Assembly: GCA_965279195.1 (NCBI GenBank)
Contig: CBDIHP010000035.1
Location: 124,001 to 188,000, forward strand
Direction: 5' to 3'
Source: CBDIHP01 sp965279195
Lineage (GTDB): Bacteria > Planctomycetota > Planctomycetia > Isosphaerales > Isosphaeraceae
DNA length: 64,000 bases
Below, one piece after another: positions 53,031 to 61,846 of this stretch (within the stretch, counting starts at the first letter, position 1; the number at the start of each line of letters is the position of its first letter). The notes beneath the pieces were generated by a model. The model was not told the DNA's origin. It made no database searches and was given only the letters and a program-made list of their open reading frames with translations. A program made the translations under genes and the position numbers.

Positions 53031-54203
53031 TCACCTGACCCACTCCACTTCGAGCGGGGCCAGCATCGCCTGGGGGCTCGTCACCGCCCCGACCTGGACG
53101 GGCATCGGGACGAAGTGGAGCCAGAACCGGATACCTCGGGGGGTGATCCTCACGTCGCTCGATACCTGGAGCCGGCCGTCAGCGTCGATCACGATCCGAT
53201 CCCGCACCCCCTCCCCGAATCCCTCCACCGAGAGCGCAGTGCATCGGGAACTGTCCATGAGATGGGCCCACCCCTCGGGCTTACGGGCGTCCCCCTTCGG
53301 CGGCGCGGCGAACATCTGCATCGAGTCGGACCGGCCCCTGCGGATCGTCCAGGGCCGCTCCCCCTTGGCCTCGGCCTCGAACTCGCAGCGCTCCCCCTTG
53401 AGGACCTGGGTGTAGACCGTAGAGCCCGCCCCGAAATCGGCCAGGGTCGTCCCCTTGCCGACCAGGACGTTCAGGTCCAGCCCCATCATCGAGGCCCCCT
53501 CGCCCCGGATCATCCAGAAAACCTCGACCCAGCTCTTGGAGTTCGGAAACGTCAGGTCGAGGGTCGATCCGACGACTTTCCCGTCTGGCAGGGTGGTGGT
53601 CGTCGTATAATGCAAGCCGATCGCCAGGGGCCCCTCGCGCGTGACCGTCGCCGTCGTCCCCTCGCCGCCGACCTTCGCGACCCTGCCCGACTGGTCATGC
53701 AGGAATAGCCCGGTCGACTTCGATGCGACGTACTCATCCTTGCCATTGGTGACCCGGGTCAGGAAGCCGTCGAGGTTCTCGGGCAACTGGTAGCTCAGGG
53801 AACGGCCGTTGGCGACGGTGATCACGCCGTCGGCCTTCTTGACAGTCATCCCGCCGCTGCCCTCGTGGGGCTCGCCCTCGCGGATCTCGTAGGGCGACTC
53901 GCCGAAGGCCCCGGTGCTGCTGTTGAATTCGAGCGAGATGGAGTCTGGACGGTCCGGGACCGGCCGGAACTGGGCGGGGACGGGCTTGCCCAGCCAGCGG
54001 AGTTGCAGCCGTTTCGGATCCCGACCGTTCGCGGGGAACTCGACGCGGACCGGGTATCCAAACCGGCGGAGCCCGGCTGTCTCTCGGAGGAGGAACCGCA
54101 GGGGCTCGGCGGCGGGGGCCGGGGCGGCGGTCGCGAGCGAGGGCAGGGCGGTGGCGGCGGCCAGGGCGTGCAGGGCCTGGCGGCGAGTGGGCCTGGGCGT
54201 CAT
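53031..54203 (-). CDS. Tat-exported protein of unknown function
   Basis: A 390-residue protein. The N-terminus TRRQALHALAAATALPSLAT is a twin-arginine signal with an Ala-rich cleavage region, so it folds in the cytoplasm before export. The mature part is beta-rich (RFLLRETAGLRRFGYPVRVE, LGLHYTTTTTLPDGKVVGST-like). It loosely recalls the RIFT-barrel/YetA-like sugar-degrading group, but I cannot confirm that. Start ATG 54203 has GAGGAG eight bases upstream; the longer frame from 54530 runs through a divergent promoter region and is discarded. No catalytic residues can be named. Confidence 0.75.
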   Translation of the reverse strand: MTPRPTRRQALHALAAATALPSLATAAPAPAAEPLRFLLRETAGLRRFGYPVRVEFPANGRDPKRLQLRWLGKPVPAQFRPVPDRPDSISLEFNSSTGAFGESPYEIREGEPHEGSGGMTVKKADGVITVANGRSLSYQLPENLDGFLTRVTNGKDEYVASKSTGLFLHDQSGRVAKVGGEGTTATVTREGPLAIGLHYTTTTTLPDGKVVGSTLDLTFPNSKSWVEVFWMIRGEGASMMGLDLNVLVGKGTTLADFGAGSTVYTQVLKGERCEFEAEAKGERPWTIRRGRSDSMQMFAAPPKGDARKPEGWAHLMDSSRCTALSVEGFGEGVRDRIVIDADGRLQVSSDVRITPRGIRFWLHFVPMPVQVGAVTSPQAMLAPLEVEWVR

Positions 54204-54381
54204 CGGGCGGGCTCCTCGGTCCGGGCGGGGGAGGTCGAATCCCCCGATGGTCGAACGTCGGGGCCCGCGGATCAAGGCCCGGCCACCGGGAACTGGCAAG
54301 GAGTTTGCATCCGACGATCGGCGACCGACGCGGGACCTCCGCGCCTGGGCGAGCACCTTGGATCCACGGGGAGGCCAGTTC

Positions 54382-55590
54382 ATGAATCGTCGATCGGCCG
54401 GGATGATGGGCGTCGCGCTGGCGACCGCCCTGGGTTGTGCGGACCTGGCCCACGCCCAGGCGACCGTCGGGGCCTCCGCCGGGCAGGGGCGCTCGGTCAA
54501 CGCCAGGACCCCTACCGTCCCAGGCACCAATCAGGTCGCACCCGCGCCGGGTGGCAACGAAAGTTTTCGGACAGGCGGCGCGCTCGTCGCGCCGGTCGGC
54601 CCGACTGAGCGTGAGATCGCGATCTCTCAATCGGTCCTCGGGGCCATCGAGGCCAGCCACCTCGCGGCCATCGCCGCGACCGCCTCGCCCAACGTCGGCG
54701 ACCGTCCCGCCGTGAACTCCCTGGGCGAAGATCTGCGCGGGACGTCGGATCGCGCGTTCCTCGACACCCGTCGCCGGGTGGCCGCCTTCGCGGGCGACCC
54801 CGGCCAGGACGGCGACGCCGGCATCGCCCGGACGCGGACCTCGGCCCGGTTCGGGTACCTCGCCGGCCGCTACATCCACACCCTGGCCGCCCTCCACGGC
54901 AAGGCCCCGGACGTCGCCGAGCCCGCCGTTGACGCCGCCAAACGGCCGACCCCGGCCGCCCTGGTGGCCAACGGAGACGACGCGATCCGGATCGCCCTGG
55001 TGAATGACTCGGTGCGGAAGGTCCTGACCGCCCGGGCCCTCCGGCGCGACCTGGCGACGGTCAACGCCCCCTCCGGCACTGGCCAGGAGCTGACCGCCCA
55101 GGCCCGGGTCATGGAGAACGAAGGCCGGCAGATGCTGATGCGTCTGGCGACCAACGCCCCCGCCGTCGAGCCGGCCGCCCCGGTGCCCGGCTCCACGACC
55201 ACCGCGCCCCCGGACACCCCTTTGACCCGCCCCGACGGCCGGGTCACGGCGAAGGAGTCGCTCTCCAGCCGCGCGGCCGATCGGAAGCAGGCCAGCAAGG
55301 AATCGCCCTCCGGGCGCGGCGAGAACGCCCCCGGCAACACCCCGACGACCCGCCCGGGCGCCATGGCCAGCCTGGGCCGCCCGACCGGCGATGACCCCGC
55401 GCTCGGCAACGCCAACCGCCCGACCGCGATCCAGCTCGCCCGGATCGGCCTGGAACTGGTGGACTCGCTCCCCTCATCTGCCGGCGTCGACGCCGAGATC
55501 CGGGGCCAGCGGCTCCCCGACCGCCCCGCCTCTGAGGACCGCGACGTCCCCCCCGCCATCGCCCCCGGCGGCACCGTCCCCCGGTTCTGA
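54382..55590 (+). CDS. Secreted protein of unknown function
   Basis: A 402-residue protein starting at ATG 54382, with GGGAGG about eight bases upstream. A signal peptide (GMMGVALATALGCADLAHA, cleavage after AHA) precedes a helical region rich in Ala/Arg/Asp: SQSVLGAIEASHLAAIAATA, then FLDTRRRVAAFAGD and LTARALRRDLATVNAP. From ~residue 265 the chain is Pro/Thr/Ser-rich and low-complexity. No motif is recognised. It diverges from the Tat-exported protein gene, with ~180 bases between the two start codons; a functional link is possible but unproved. Confidence 0.65.
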   Translation: MNRRSAGMMGVALATALGCADLAHAQATVGASAGQGRSVNARTPTVPGTNQVAPAPGGNESFRTGGALVAPVGPTEREIAISQSVLGAIEASHLAAIAATASPNVGDRPAVNSLGEDLRGTSDRAFLDTRRRVAAFAGDPGQDGDAGIARTRTSARFGYLAGRYIHTLAALHGKAPDVAEPAVDAAKRPTPAALVANGDDAIRIALVNDSVRKVLTARALRRDLATVNAPSGTGQELTAQARVMENEGRQMLMRLATNAPAVEPAAPVPGSTTTAPPDTPLTRPDGRVTAKESLSSRAADRKQASKESPSGRGENAPGNTPTTRPGAMASLGRPTGDDPALGNANRPTAIQLARIGLELVDSLPSSAGVDAEIRGQRLPDRPASEDRDVPPAIAPGGTVPRF

Positions 55591-55602
55591 GCGTCCTCGC
55601 AG

Positions 55603-55644
55603 GGTGGGTTTGACGCGGCCTTTCCGGCCCGTGTCAAACCCACC
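55603..55644. terminator. Stem-loop after the secreted protein gene
   Basis: GGTGGGTTTGAC pairs perfectly with GTCAAACCCACC (12 bp), and an inner GGCC/GGCC stem tightens the loop. No T run follows. It may be a dispersed palindromic repeat acting as a terminator. Confidence 0.5.
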
Positions 55645-55832
55645 GACGGAGGCGAATGACGGATCCGCCCACCTCAGTGTCAGGGAGCCGACATCGGCGG
55701 GGCTGGCCGGAGACGGCCCGCACCGCGCCCTACCCAGATTGGCTCAAGTTCCGGCGGCCTCGTGCCGAAAGTGTGTTCGACGGCACCATTTTGTTGAACA
55801 ACTTTGAATCGACCCCACGCCGGAGCCCTACC

Positions 55833-56309
55833 ATGCGCGAGCATGCCGGGTCCAGCTTCGTGCTCAGCCTCCTGATCGTGTCGGGCTTCGCGATCCTCCT
55901 CTTCCCCGACGAGAAGGGTCTGAAGACCGCAGCGGCCGCCAGGCCCAGACCGACCGGGACCGCCGCCGAGGCCACCCCTGCCGCCCCGCCTCCCTCGCCC
56001 CACGCCCCCAGACCGAGCCTCACCCGGTCCCTCCCGAAACCTCCCGAGACGCACCCGACCGTCGCCCGCGCGACTGCCCCGGATGCGGCCGTGCCCTCCG
56101 TCCCGCCGCGCACCGTCGTGGCCACCGAGCCGGCCCCGCCGAGGGCGACCTTCACGGCCGCAGCCCGGCCCATCGCGAGCGTCCTCGACGACGACGCCCC
56201 CCGGCTCGAACCCATCGAACTCGCCGAGGCGCCCGAGCCCGCCGTCCCGCCGATCCGTCGACGCGTCGGCGGATCCTGGCAACCCGGCCCCGCCCAGCGG
56301 GGCCGATAA
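55833..56309 (+). CDS. Small membrane-anchored Pro/Ala-rich protein
   Basis: A 158-residue protein beginning MREHAGSSFVLSLLIVSGFA, with a single N-terminal membrane span or uncleaved signal. The remainder is almost entirely Pro/Ala/Thr/Arg-rich and looks disordered. I do not recognise it. I chose ATG 55833; the frame continues upstream to 55656, but that part is basic and overlaps a relatively AT-rich stretch that probably holds the promoter. Low complexity makes the coding call only moderately firm. Confidence 0.5.
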   Translation: MREHAGSSFVLSLLIVSGFAILLFPDEKGLKTAAAARPRPTGTAAEATPAAPPPSPHAPRPSLTRSLPKPPETHPTVARATAPDAAVPSVPPRTVVATEPAPPRATFTAAARPIASVLDDDAPRLEPIELAEAPEPAVPPIRRRVGGSWQPGPAQRGR

Positions 56310-56333
56310 ATCCCCGTCGATTCCAGAATGCCT

Positions 56334-56486
56334 CGACCTGTTCGGAGCCAGCCCGTGTGCCAATGGCTGTGCCAGTGCGACAGGGCCTTGTGCCCGAACA
56401 GGTCGACCTCGAACGACAGTCGCGAGCCAGTCCCGCGGTTGAGGCCTCGCCCGCACTGGCACCGCCAGTGGCACACGAACTGACCT
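56334..56486. repeat. Inverted-repeat element, family B (copy 2), uninterrupted
   Basis: The left arm has CGACCTGTTCGGAGCCAGCC and GTGTGCCAATGGCTGTGCCA; the right arm ends with GCACTGGCACCGCCAGTGGC then ACACGAACTG. The same text flanks the element at 36098-36331. Here the two arms are ~75 bases apart, with no family A insertion. Confidence 0.8.
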
Positions 56487-56523
56487 CAAACGGCGCAGAG
56501 GCTTGATGTACCGAGGCAGGAGC

Positions 56524-57309
56524 TCACGGCTTGGGGGAGTTGGGGACGGCGTCGAGGGTGTTGTCTTTTTCGAGGGCCTCGCGCTGCTTTGTCAGCTCCT
56601 CGTACTTCTTCGAGAGGGCGGCCTTGGCCCTGGAGGCGGCGTCGGAGGTCGCGGCGCCGAGCTTGGCCATGTCTTCCTTGGTCTTGCGTAGGTCCTCTTC
56701 GAGGTAGGCCCCGAGCTTCTGGCGGTTGACCTCCCACTCGGCCTTGAGCTTCTCCATCTTGGGCGCGAGCTTGGCCTTGGCCTCGGTGGTGGCCTCGGAC
56801 GCCTGGCCCTTCAGGTGCTGATATTCCTCGCCGACCGCCTTCATGTTGCTCGACCACGAGGCCGACAGCTTGGCGCGGGCGGCGGTCCAGTCCTCGCCGA
56901 GCTGGGCCATCTCGGCGTTGAGCTTCTCGCGGGCGGGCCCGGTGGCCTTGGCGGCCTTGTCCTTGAGGACCCGCATCTCGTCGGCGAGGTTGGCCGACTG
57001 CTTCTCGAAGGTCTCGCTGAGCTTGACGCGGGCGGCGGCCCACTTCTGGCTCATGACCTCCATCTGGGCGGCCAGCTTCTCGCGGGCCGGTCCGGTGGCC
57101 CTGGCGGCCTCCGCGCTCAGCTTGGTGTACTCCTCGCCGGCCGATTTCGCGGCCGACTCCATCTTGGAGACCAGCTTGGCCCAGTAGTCCTTCGCCCGTT
57201 CCGTGAGCGTCTTCTCGGCGGGCTCCTGCGCCCGGGCCATCGGTCCCGCGGCGACCATCAGGCCGGCCGACAGCAGCGAATTCCAGACGAGGCGACGGGT
57301 GCGTGTCAT
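56524..57309 (-). CDS. Secreted helical protein built of exact 51-residue repeats
   Basis: A 261-residue protein with a signal peptide (SLLSAGLMVAAGPMARAQ, cleavage after ARA or AQ). The mature part is wholly helical, rich in Lys/Glu/Ala. It contains three consecutive repeats of exactly 51 residues (61-111, 112-162, 163-213) and a partial fourth to ~249. Each has ATGPAREKL or a variant at position 11 and a tryptophan at position 30. The pattern recalls apolipoprotein, LEA or phasin-like amphipathic helices; no function can be assigned. Start ATG 57309 has CGGAGGAC eight bases upstream. It is followed on the same strand by nothing close. Confidence 0.75.
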   Translation of the reverse strand: MTRTRRLVWNSLLSAGLMVAAGPMARAQEPAEKTLTERAKDYWAKLVSKMESAAKSAGEEYTKLSAEAARATGPAREKLAAQMEVMSQKWAAARVKLSETFEKQSANLADEMRVLKDKAAKATGPAREKLNAEMAQLGEDWTAARAKLSASWSSNMKAVGEEYQHLKGQASEATTEAKAKLAPKMEKLKAEWEVNRQKLGAYLEEDLRKTKEDMAKLGAATSDAASRAKAALSKKYEELTKQREALEKDNTLDAVPNSPKP

Positions 57310-57442
57310 GGGGACGTCCTCCGGGCCAACTCGGGTCGGTCCGTGGCCCCTCAGCGGGAGCAGACTCGTGGTGTTCTCGGCCCGACCCTCCCCCCATGAT
57401 AGCCGGGAGGGTCAAGCCGAGATATCAAATTCCCGTCACACG

Positions 57443-60436
57443 TCAGCGACGTGCCGGTGCGCTCGGCGACGGCTGGAGGTTCCGCAGGTACGCGATCAGG
57501 TCGGCCATCGACTCGGCCGGGATCTCCTTTTCGAGCCCCTCCGGCATCAACGACATCCCCGTCGACTTGACCTCGTCGATCTGCGACCGCGAGACCACGT
57601 CCGTCGCCCCCTCGGCCCGCTTGAGGGTCAACGCATTGGCCGACTCCAGCGCGATCAGCCCGGTCACCACCCGGCCGTCGACCGTGGCGACCTGGTAGTT
57701 GATCATGTTCGGGGCGACCTCGCGGTTGGGGTCGAGGATGTGCATCAGCAGATCATCCGGGGTTCGGTTGGCGACCGTGGCGAGGTTCGGCCCGACCTCG
57801 ACCCCCTGGCCCTCGGCCTGGTGGCAGGTGGCGCAGATCTTCTTGTAGACCGCCTTGCCCGACTCGGGCCTGCCGGCCTTCGCCAGCGCCCCCGAGTAGG
57901 ACTTGATGATCCCCGCGCGGTTCGACGTCGGGTTGGCCGCGAACAGCTTCGAGGCCCGCTGCTTGATCGCCGGCCGGGCGTCGGCCAGGAGCTGCCTCTG
58001 GCGGATCACGTCGACGTCGGCCGTGGCGACCGTCTTCTTCTCGACCGCGCCGAGCAGGGCTTCGAGCCGATCAGGACGGGCGAAGAGGATCTCCAGGGCC
58101 TCGCGCCGGACGGTCGGGCTGAGGGACGACCAGCGCTCCAGGATCGCCCCGGCCACGGTCGGGTCCGACTGCTCGCCGAGCGTCCGCAGGACTTCGAGCT
58201 GGAGCGCCACCGGCTCGCGGGCGCCGAGCAGATCGGGGAGGACTTCCATCACGGTCGCGGGCGAGCCGAGGCTGAGCATCTTCACCGCCTCGATCCGCGA
58301 GGCGACCGACGCGCCGGCCTTCGTCGCATTGGCCTTCGCCTTCGCCAGGGCGGGGGCCATGATCTTCGCCGCCTCGCCTTCGAGCTTGAGCGACCGGCCC
58401 GAGCGCTGGTAGCCGCGACGCAGGCCCTGGATCACGGTCTGGGCCAGGGCGGGGTCGGCGTCCTTGCCGGCGTAGGCGGTGAGGATCTCCCGGGCGGCCG
58501 AGTCGTCCTCGGGCCCGAGCAGCGAGGCCAGCTCGCCGAGGTACGCCTTGCCGGCAGGGGACTTCAGAAACGCCGGCTGCCCGGCCAGCGCGGTCATCAG
58601 GGCCGGCACCCGGCCGCTCGCCGAGCTGAGGACGGCGGCGCGGGTCCACTTGTCCGACTGGTCCTTGATGGCGATCTTCGTGAGGGCCCCGGTCGCCCTG
58701 GCGTCCTTCGACTCGCCCAGCGAGAACGCCGCCTGGAACCGGACCATCGGGTCGGCGTCATCGGCCAGCCTGACGAGGGCCGAGAGCAACTCGGGCGAAT
58801 CCTTGAGCAGCGTCTCGGAGAGCTTCGCCGCCTGCTCGCGGACGCGGGGTTCCTCATCGCTCATCGCCGGCAGCAGCGTGGCGGCGTCGAGGGCCCCGAG
58901 TGCGCCGAGGGTCCAGAGGGCGTGCGTGCGGCCCAGGGCGGTCGGCCGGCGAACGGCGAGGTCCTTGAGCAGCGGGATCGCGGCCGAATCCTTCCTCTGG
59001 AGCAGCAGCCTCTGGGCGGTCTCACGCCACCAGCCGTCGGGGTGGGCCAGGTGGCCGACGAGTTCGGCGGCGGTCGCCTTGCTGAGCTTCGGCGGGGCGG
59101 GCCGCTTGTAGCCGACGGGGACGATGTCGTAGATCCGGCCCTTGTCCTTGCCGCTGGTCAGATCCAGGTGCTTCTTGATCGGTTCGGGGATCGAGAACGG
59201 GTGCTCGATGGTCTCGCGGTACATATCGAGCATCGCCAGCGTGCCGCCGGGCGTGTTGCGGAAGAGGACCGGGCGGAACCAGTTGTCGGTGGAGGCGAGG
59301 AACTCCACCTTCTGGTCGGCGCGGGTGGCCTTGTACCGGGCCCCGTTCAGCTCGACGATCTTGCGGTGCACGAGGTTGCCGCCGACGTCCCCGATGAAGG
59401 CGTTGCCGCGATACTCGGGCGGGTAGGCGGTCCCGCGATAGATGGTCACGCCGGTCGCCGAGGTGAAGAAGCCGGTCGCGACCAGTTCGGTCGGCGGCAG
59501 CTTCTTGCGGTACTCGGGGTCGGCCGCGCGCTGGCGGGTCCGGACGATCCGCCAGGGCTCGGGCTGGCTGATCCGGTACACCGGCGCGGCGGGGCCTTCG
59601 ACGGGGATGTCTTCGAGGACGGCCGAGGTCGTGAGCGCGGGGTTCCGTTCGAGGTAGCTCGACGGCAGGATGATCTGCCGCATGTGGTTGCTGTTGTTGC
59701 AGACGAACCGGTGCCCCCAGTCGTCGAAGCTGTGGCCGAACTGGCCGCCGCCCGAGGTCGCCTCGAAGACCGAGCCGTCGGGCCGGAACCGGTAATCCCG
59801 GCCCCGGACGGAGACGAGCTTCGCATCGGCCTTCGTGTGATTCTTGATGTCGCCGCCGTTGCTGCCGGAGGACCCGTAGATCCAGCCGTCGGTCCCCCAC
59901 TGGAGGCCGTTCAGGAGCCCTTGCACGTTCTGGACGCCGAAGCCGCTGAACATGACCTTCTTGATGTCGGCCACGCCGTCGCCGTCGGTGTCCTTCGCAT
60001 AAAAGATATCAGGCGCGACGGTGACGAAGACGCCGCCGTCGTAGGCGACAATCCCGGTCGGCCAGGAGAGGTCGGGGACGAAGATGGTGGACTTGTCGTA
60101 GACCCCGTCGCCGTCGACGTCCACGAGCCGGCGGACGTTGCCGGTCGGGGTATTCTCGGGGTAGGGATACCCGCGCATCTCGACGACGTAGAGCCTGGCG
60201 TCCTCGTCGAATACGGCGTCGACGGGGTCGGTGAGGATCGGCTCGACGGCGATCGGCCTGAGTTCGAAACCTTCGTGGATCTTGAACGATTTCAATGCCT
60301 CGGCCGGCGACTTGGCCGGGATCCGGGGCAGTTCCTTGGCGAGGTCGTCCTGCGGGGGCGCGGAAACGGCCATCCAGACGGCGCCGAGGACGAAAGCCAA
60401 TGACATCAGGGACGTCGGCAAGACGCGGCGGGGCAT
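57443..60436 (-). CDS. PVC-type membrane-bound dehydrogenase-like protein with HEAT repeats and cytochrome c domain
   Basis: A 997-residue exported protein typical of Planctomycetes and Verrucomicrobia. After a signal peptide (SLMSLAFVLGAVWMAVSA) comes a beta-propeller of ~400 residues related to sugar dehydrogenases (VDVDGDGVYDKSTIFVPDLS, LNGLQWGTDGWIYGSSG). Then come HEAT-type helical repeats (~460-840) and a C-terminal c-type heme domain with CATCH at residues 868-872. The late methionine in MSLMPEGLEKEI is a candidate axial ligand. These families are annotated TIGR02604 plus TIGR02603 and are often linked to polysaccharide breakdown, but the substrate is unknown. No partner gene is adjacent. 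Confidence 0.92.
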   Translation of the reverse strand: MPRRVLPTSLMSLAFVLGAVWMAVSAPPQDDLAKELPRIPAKSPAEALKSFKIHEGFELRPIAVEPILTDPVDAVFDEDARLYVVEMRGYPYPENTPTGNVRRLVDVDGDGVYDKSTIFVPDLSWPTGIVAYDGGVFVTVAPDIFYAKDTDGDGVADIKKVMFSGFGVQNVQGLLNGLQWGTDGWIYGSSGSNGGDIKNHTKADAKLVSVRGRDYRFRPDGSVFEATSGGGQFGHSFDDWGHRFVCNNSNHMRQIILPSSYLERNPALTTSAVLEDIPVEGPAAPVYRISQPEPWRIVRTRQRAADPEYRKKLPPTELVATGFFTSATGVTIYRGTAYPPEYRGNAFIGDVGGNLVHRKIVELNGARYKATRADQKVEFLASTDNWFRPVLFRNTPGGTLAMLDMYRETIEHPFSIPEPIKKHLDLTSGKDKGRIYDIVPVGYKRPAPPKLSKATAAELVGHLAHPDGWWRETAQRLLLQRKDSAAIPLLKDLAVRRPTALGRTHALWTLGALGALDAATLLPAMSDEEPRVREQAAKLSETLLKDSPELLSALVRLADDADPMVRFQAAFSLGESKDARATGALTKIAIKDQSDKWTRAAVLSSASGRVPALMTALAGQPAFLKSPAGKAYLGELASLLGPEDDSAAREILTAYAGKDADPALAQTVIQGLRRGYQRSGRSLKLEGEAAKIMAPALAKAKANATKAGASVASRIEAVKMLSLGSPATVMEVLPDLLGAREPVALQLEVLRTLGEQSDPTVAGAILERWSSLSPTVRREALEILFARPDRLEALLGAVEKKTVATADVDVIRQRQLLADARPAIKQRASKLFAANPTSNRAGIIKSYSGALAKAGRPESGKAVYKKICATCHQAEGQGVEVGPNLATVANRTPDDLLMHILDPNREVAPNMINYQVATVDGRVVTGLIALESANALTLKRAEGATDVVSRSQIDEVKSTGMSLMPEGLEKEIPAESMADLIAYLRNLQPSPSAPARR

Positions 60437-60587
60437 GGCGGGTCGATCCAGGGGACGGGAGGCCGATCGGGGGAGCGACCGGGGTGTGGCGGAGGGTTTT
60501 CACTCAATACCTTGCGGCAAGCCGGTGGCGCAGTCAACCCGGTCGAACCAGCAACGGCCCCGAACCTGCCGATCGGTCCGTGCCGGC

Positions 60588-61118
60588 TCAGAGGAACTGG
60601 CGGTAGACCTTCAGGCCGAACAGGAGGATCCAGCCCGTCCCCACCCACCAGGCCAGCCGCTCGCACCAGCCGGGCCGTCGGCGGACCCCCGCCATCCCCA
60701 GCAGCGACCGCGCCACGACCACGCCGACCGCCGCATACAGGCAGGGGTGGTACCAGAGCGTCCAGAGCGGGAATTCCCGCAGCGGGGTCGCCGCGAAGAT
60801 CGCCAGCCTCGCCACGAACCAGACGGCCAGCCCGACCAGGGCCACTTTCAGGTCGACGAGCGCGGGGTTCGTCGCCAGCCGGGCCCGACTCGGGGAGGGG
60901 GCCCTGTGATGGAGCAGGATCCCGAGGAACGTCAGCGACGCACCAAGGACGGTCAAGCCGTCGATGCCGTACTCGACGATGAGCCGCCGGAAGCCTGTCG
61001 AGCCGGGGTCATTGAGGAGGAACCCGCCGATCCGCCACCAGCACTCGGCCCCGAGGGTCAGGCCGATCGCGATCGCGAGCGTCCCCGCCGTCCAGTCGAA
61101 CCAGTCCGGTCGCCTCAC
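60588..61118 (-). CDS. Small membrane protein, paralogue of the upstream gene
   Basis: A 176-residue protein with about four to five membrane spans, for example TLAIAIGLTLGAECWW, LTVLGASLTFLGILLHH and YAAVGVVVARSLLGMAG. The start is GTG 61118, preceded by a GAGGGGG run. It begins 20 bases after the stop of the gene at 61139-61675. Both end alike: RPGWCERLAWWVGTGWILLF here and CPGWVDRAGRYLGYGWIALF there. The two therefore look like an old tandem duplication. The family is not recognised. Confidence 0.6.
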   Translation of the reverse strand: MRRPDWFDWTAGTLAIAIGLTLGAECWWRIGGFLLNDPGSTGFRRLIVEYGIDGLTVLGASLTFLGILLHHRAPSPSRARLATNPALVDLKVALVGLAVWFVARLAIFAATPLREFPLWTLWYHPCLYAAVGVVVARSLLGMAGVRRRPGWCERLAWWVGTGWILLFGLKVYRQFL

Positions 61119-61138
61119 GACGTGCCCCCTCGTCCGGG

Positions 61139-61675
61139 TCAGTTGAAGCGGAGCCAGCCCAGGGCGAACAGGGCGATCCAGCCATAGCCCAGGTAACGCC
61201 CCGCTCGATCGACCCAGCCCGGGCATGGATGCCAGCGTCCCTGGATCGCCAGCGACGTCCAGCCGAGGACGACCGACGCCCCCACGACATACGGCAGCAT
61301 CGACGAGGGGTCGCGGAACCGCCGAGGCGGCCCGGCGAGGAGCACCAGGCCCGACGTCACCAGGTAGATGCCCAGCCCTACCCAGGCCGCGACCGACGCC
61401 ACGAATCCCGGCTCGCGCATCAGGCGTCGCCGCGACTTCCACGCCGGACCGCGCCATCGCAGGACGACCATCCCCAGCGACCACGACAGCATGATCGGGC
61501 TGAAGATCGACACGAACGCGACAACCCCGCCCCAGGACGTCCCCGGGACCGGCGACCGGCCCATCCGGAACAGGTCATAATTCCAGCGAGCCAGGCCGAA
61601 CCCCAGCCCCGTGGCCGCGATGACCACGTGGAGGTCGATCAAACCGAACGGCCATTGCGAAGTCTCCCGAGGCAT
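61139..61675 (-). CDS. Small membrane protein, paralogue of the downstream gene
   Basis: A 178-residue protein with about four spans (VVAFVSIFSPIMLSWSLGMV, FVASVAAWVGLGIYLVTSGL, LPYVVGASVVLGWTSLAI and a C-terminal one). ATG 61675 has GGAGGG five bases upstream, which supports it over the longer frame to 61831 that crosses a family E repeat. It is probably co-transcribed with the next gene. The function is unknown. Confidence 0.65.
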   Translation of the reverse strand: MPRETSQWPFGLIDLHVVIAATGLGFGLARWNYDLFRMGRSPVPGTSWGGVVAFVSIFSPIMLSWSLGMVVLRWRGPAWKSRRRLMREPGFVASVAAWVGLGIYLVTSGLVLLAGPPRRFRDPSSMLPYVVGASVVLGWTSLAIQGRWHPCPGWVDRAGRYLGYGWIALFALGWLRFN

Positions 61676-61704
61676 CGTCGCCCTCCGGGCAACCCCTTTG
61701 GTGC

Positions 61705-61730
61705 GCGGGAGCGAAGCTGCCGCTTTCTTG
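61705..61730 (-). repeat. Palindromic intergenic repeat, family E (copy 4)
   Basis: GCGGGAGCGAAGCTGCCGCT followed by TTCTTG is the inverted copy, with one mismatch, of 15460-15485. Confidence 0.65.
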
Positions 61731-61846
61731 ACGGGAAGATCGTGAGGTGTCAGGGGCTTGAGGAAGTTTAGAGGCCCAATCAGAACCGGATCGTCCCGCT
61801 CCAAAGCGGTAGCCCCGCTTCCTCGCTCCAATGGGTGTTGTCCGAC

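Noticed and set aside
57203..60403. A 1066-codon plus-strand open frame opposite the heme-binding protein
   Set aside because: A mirror frame of a clear minus-strand gene with signal peptide, HEAT repeats and CxxCH. The plus-strand product has no recognisable domain.
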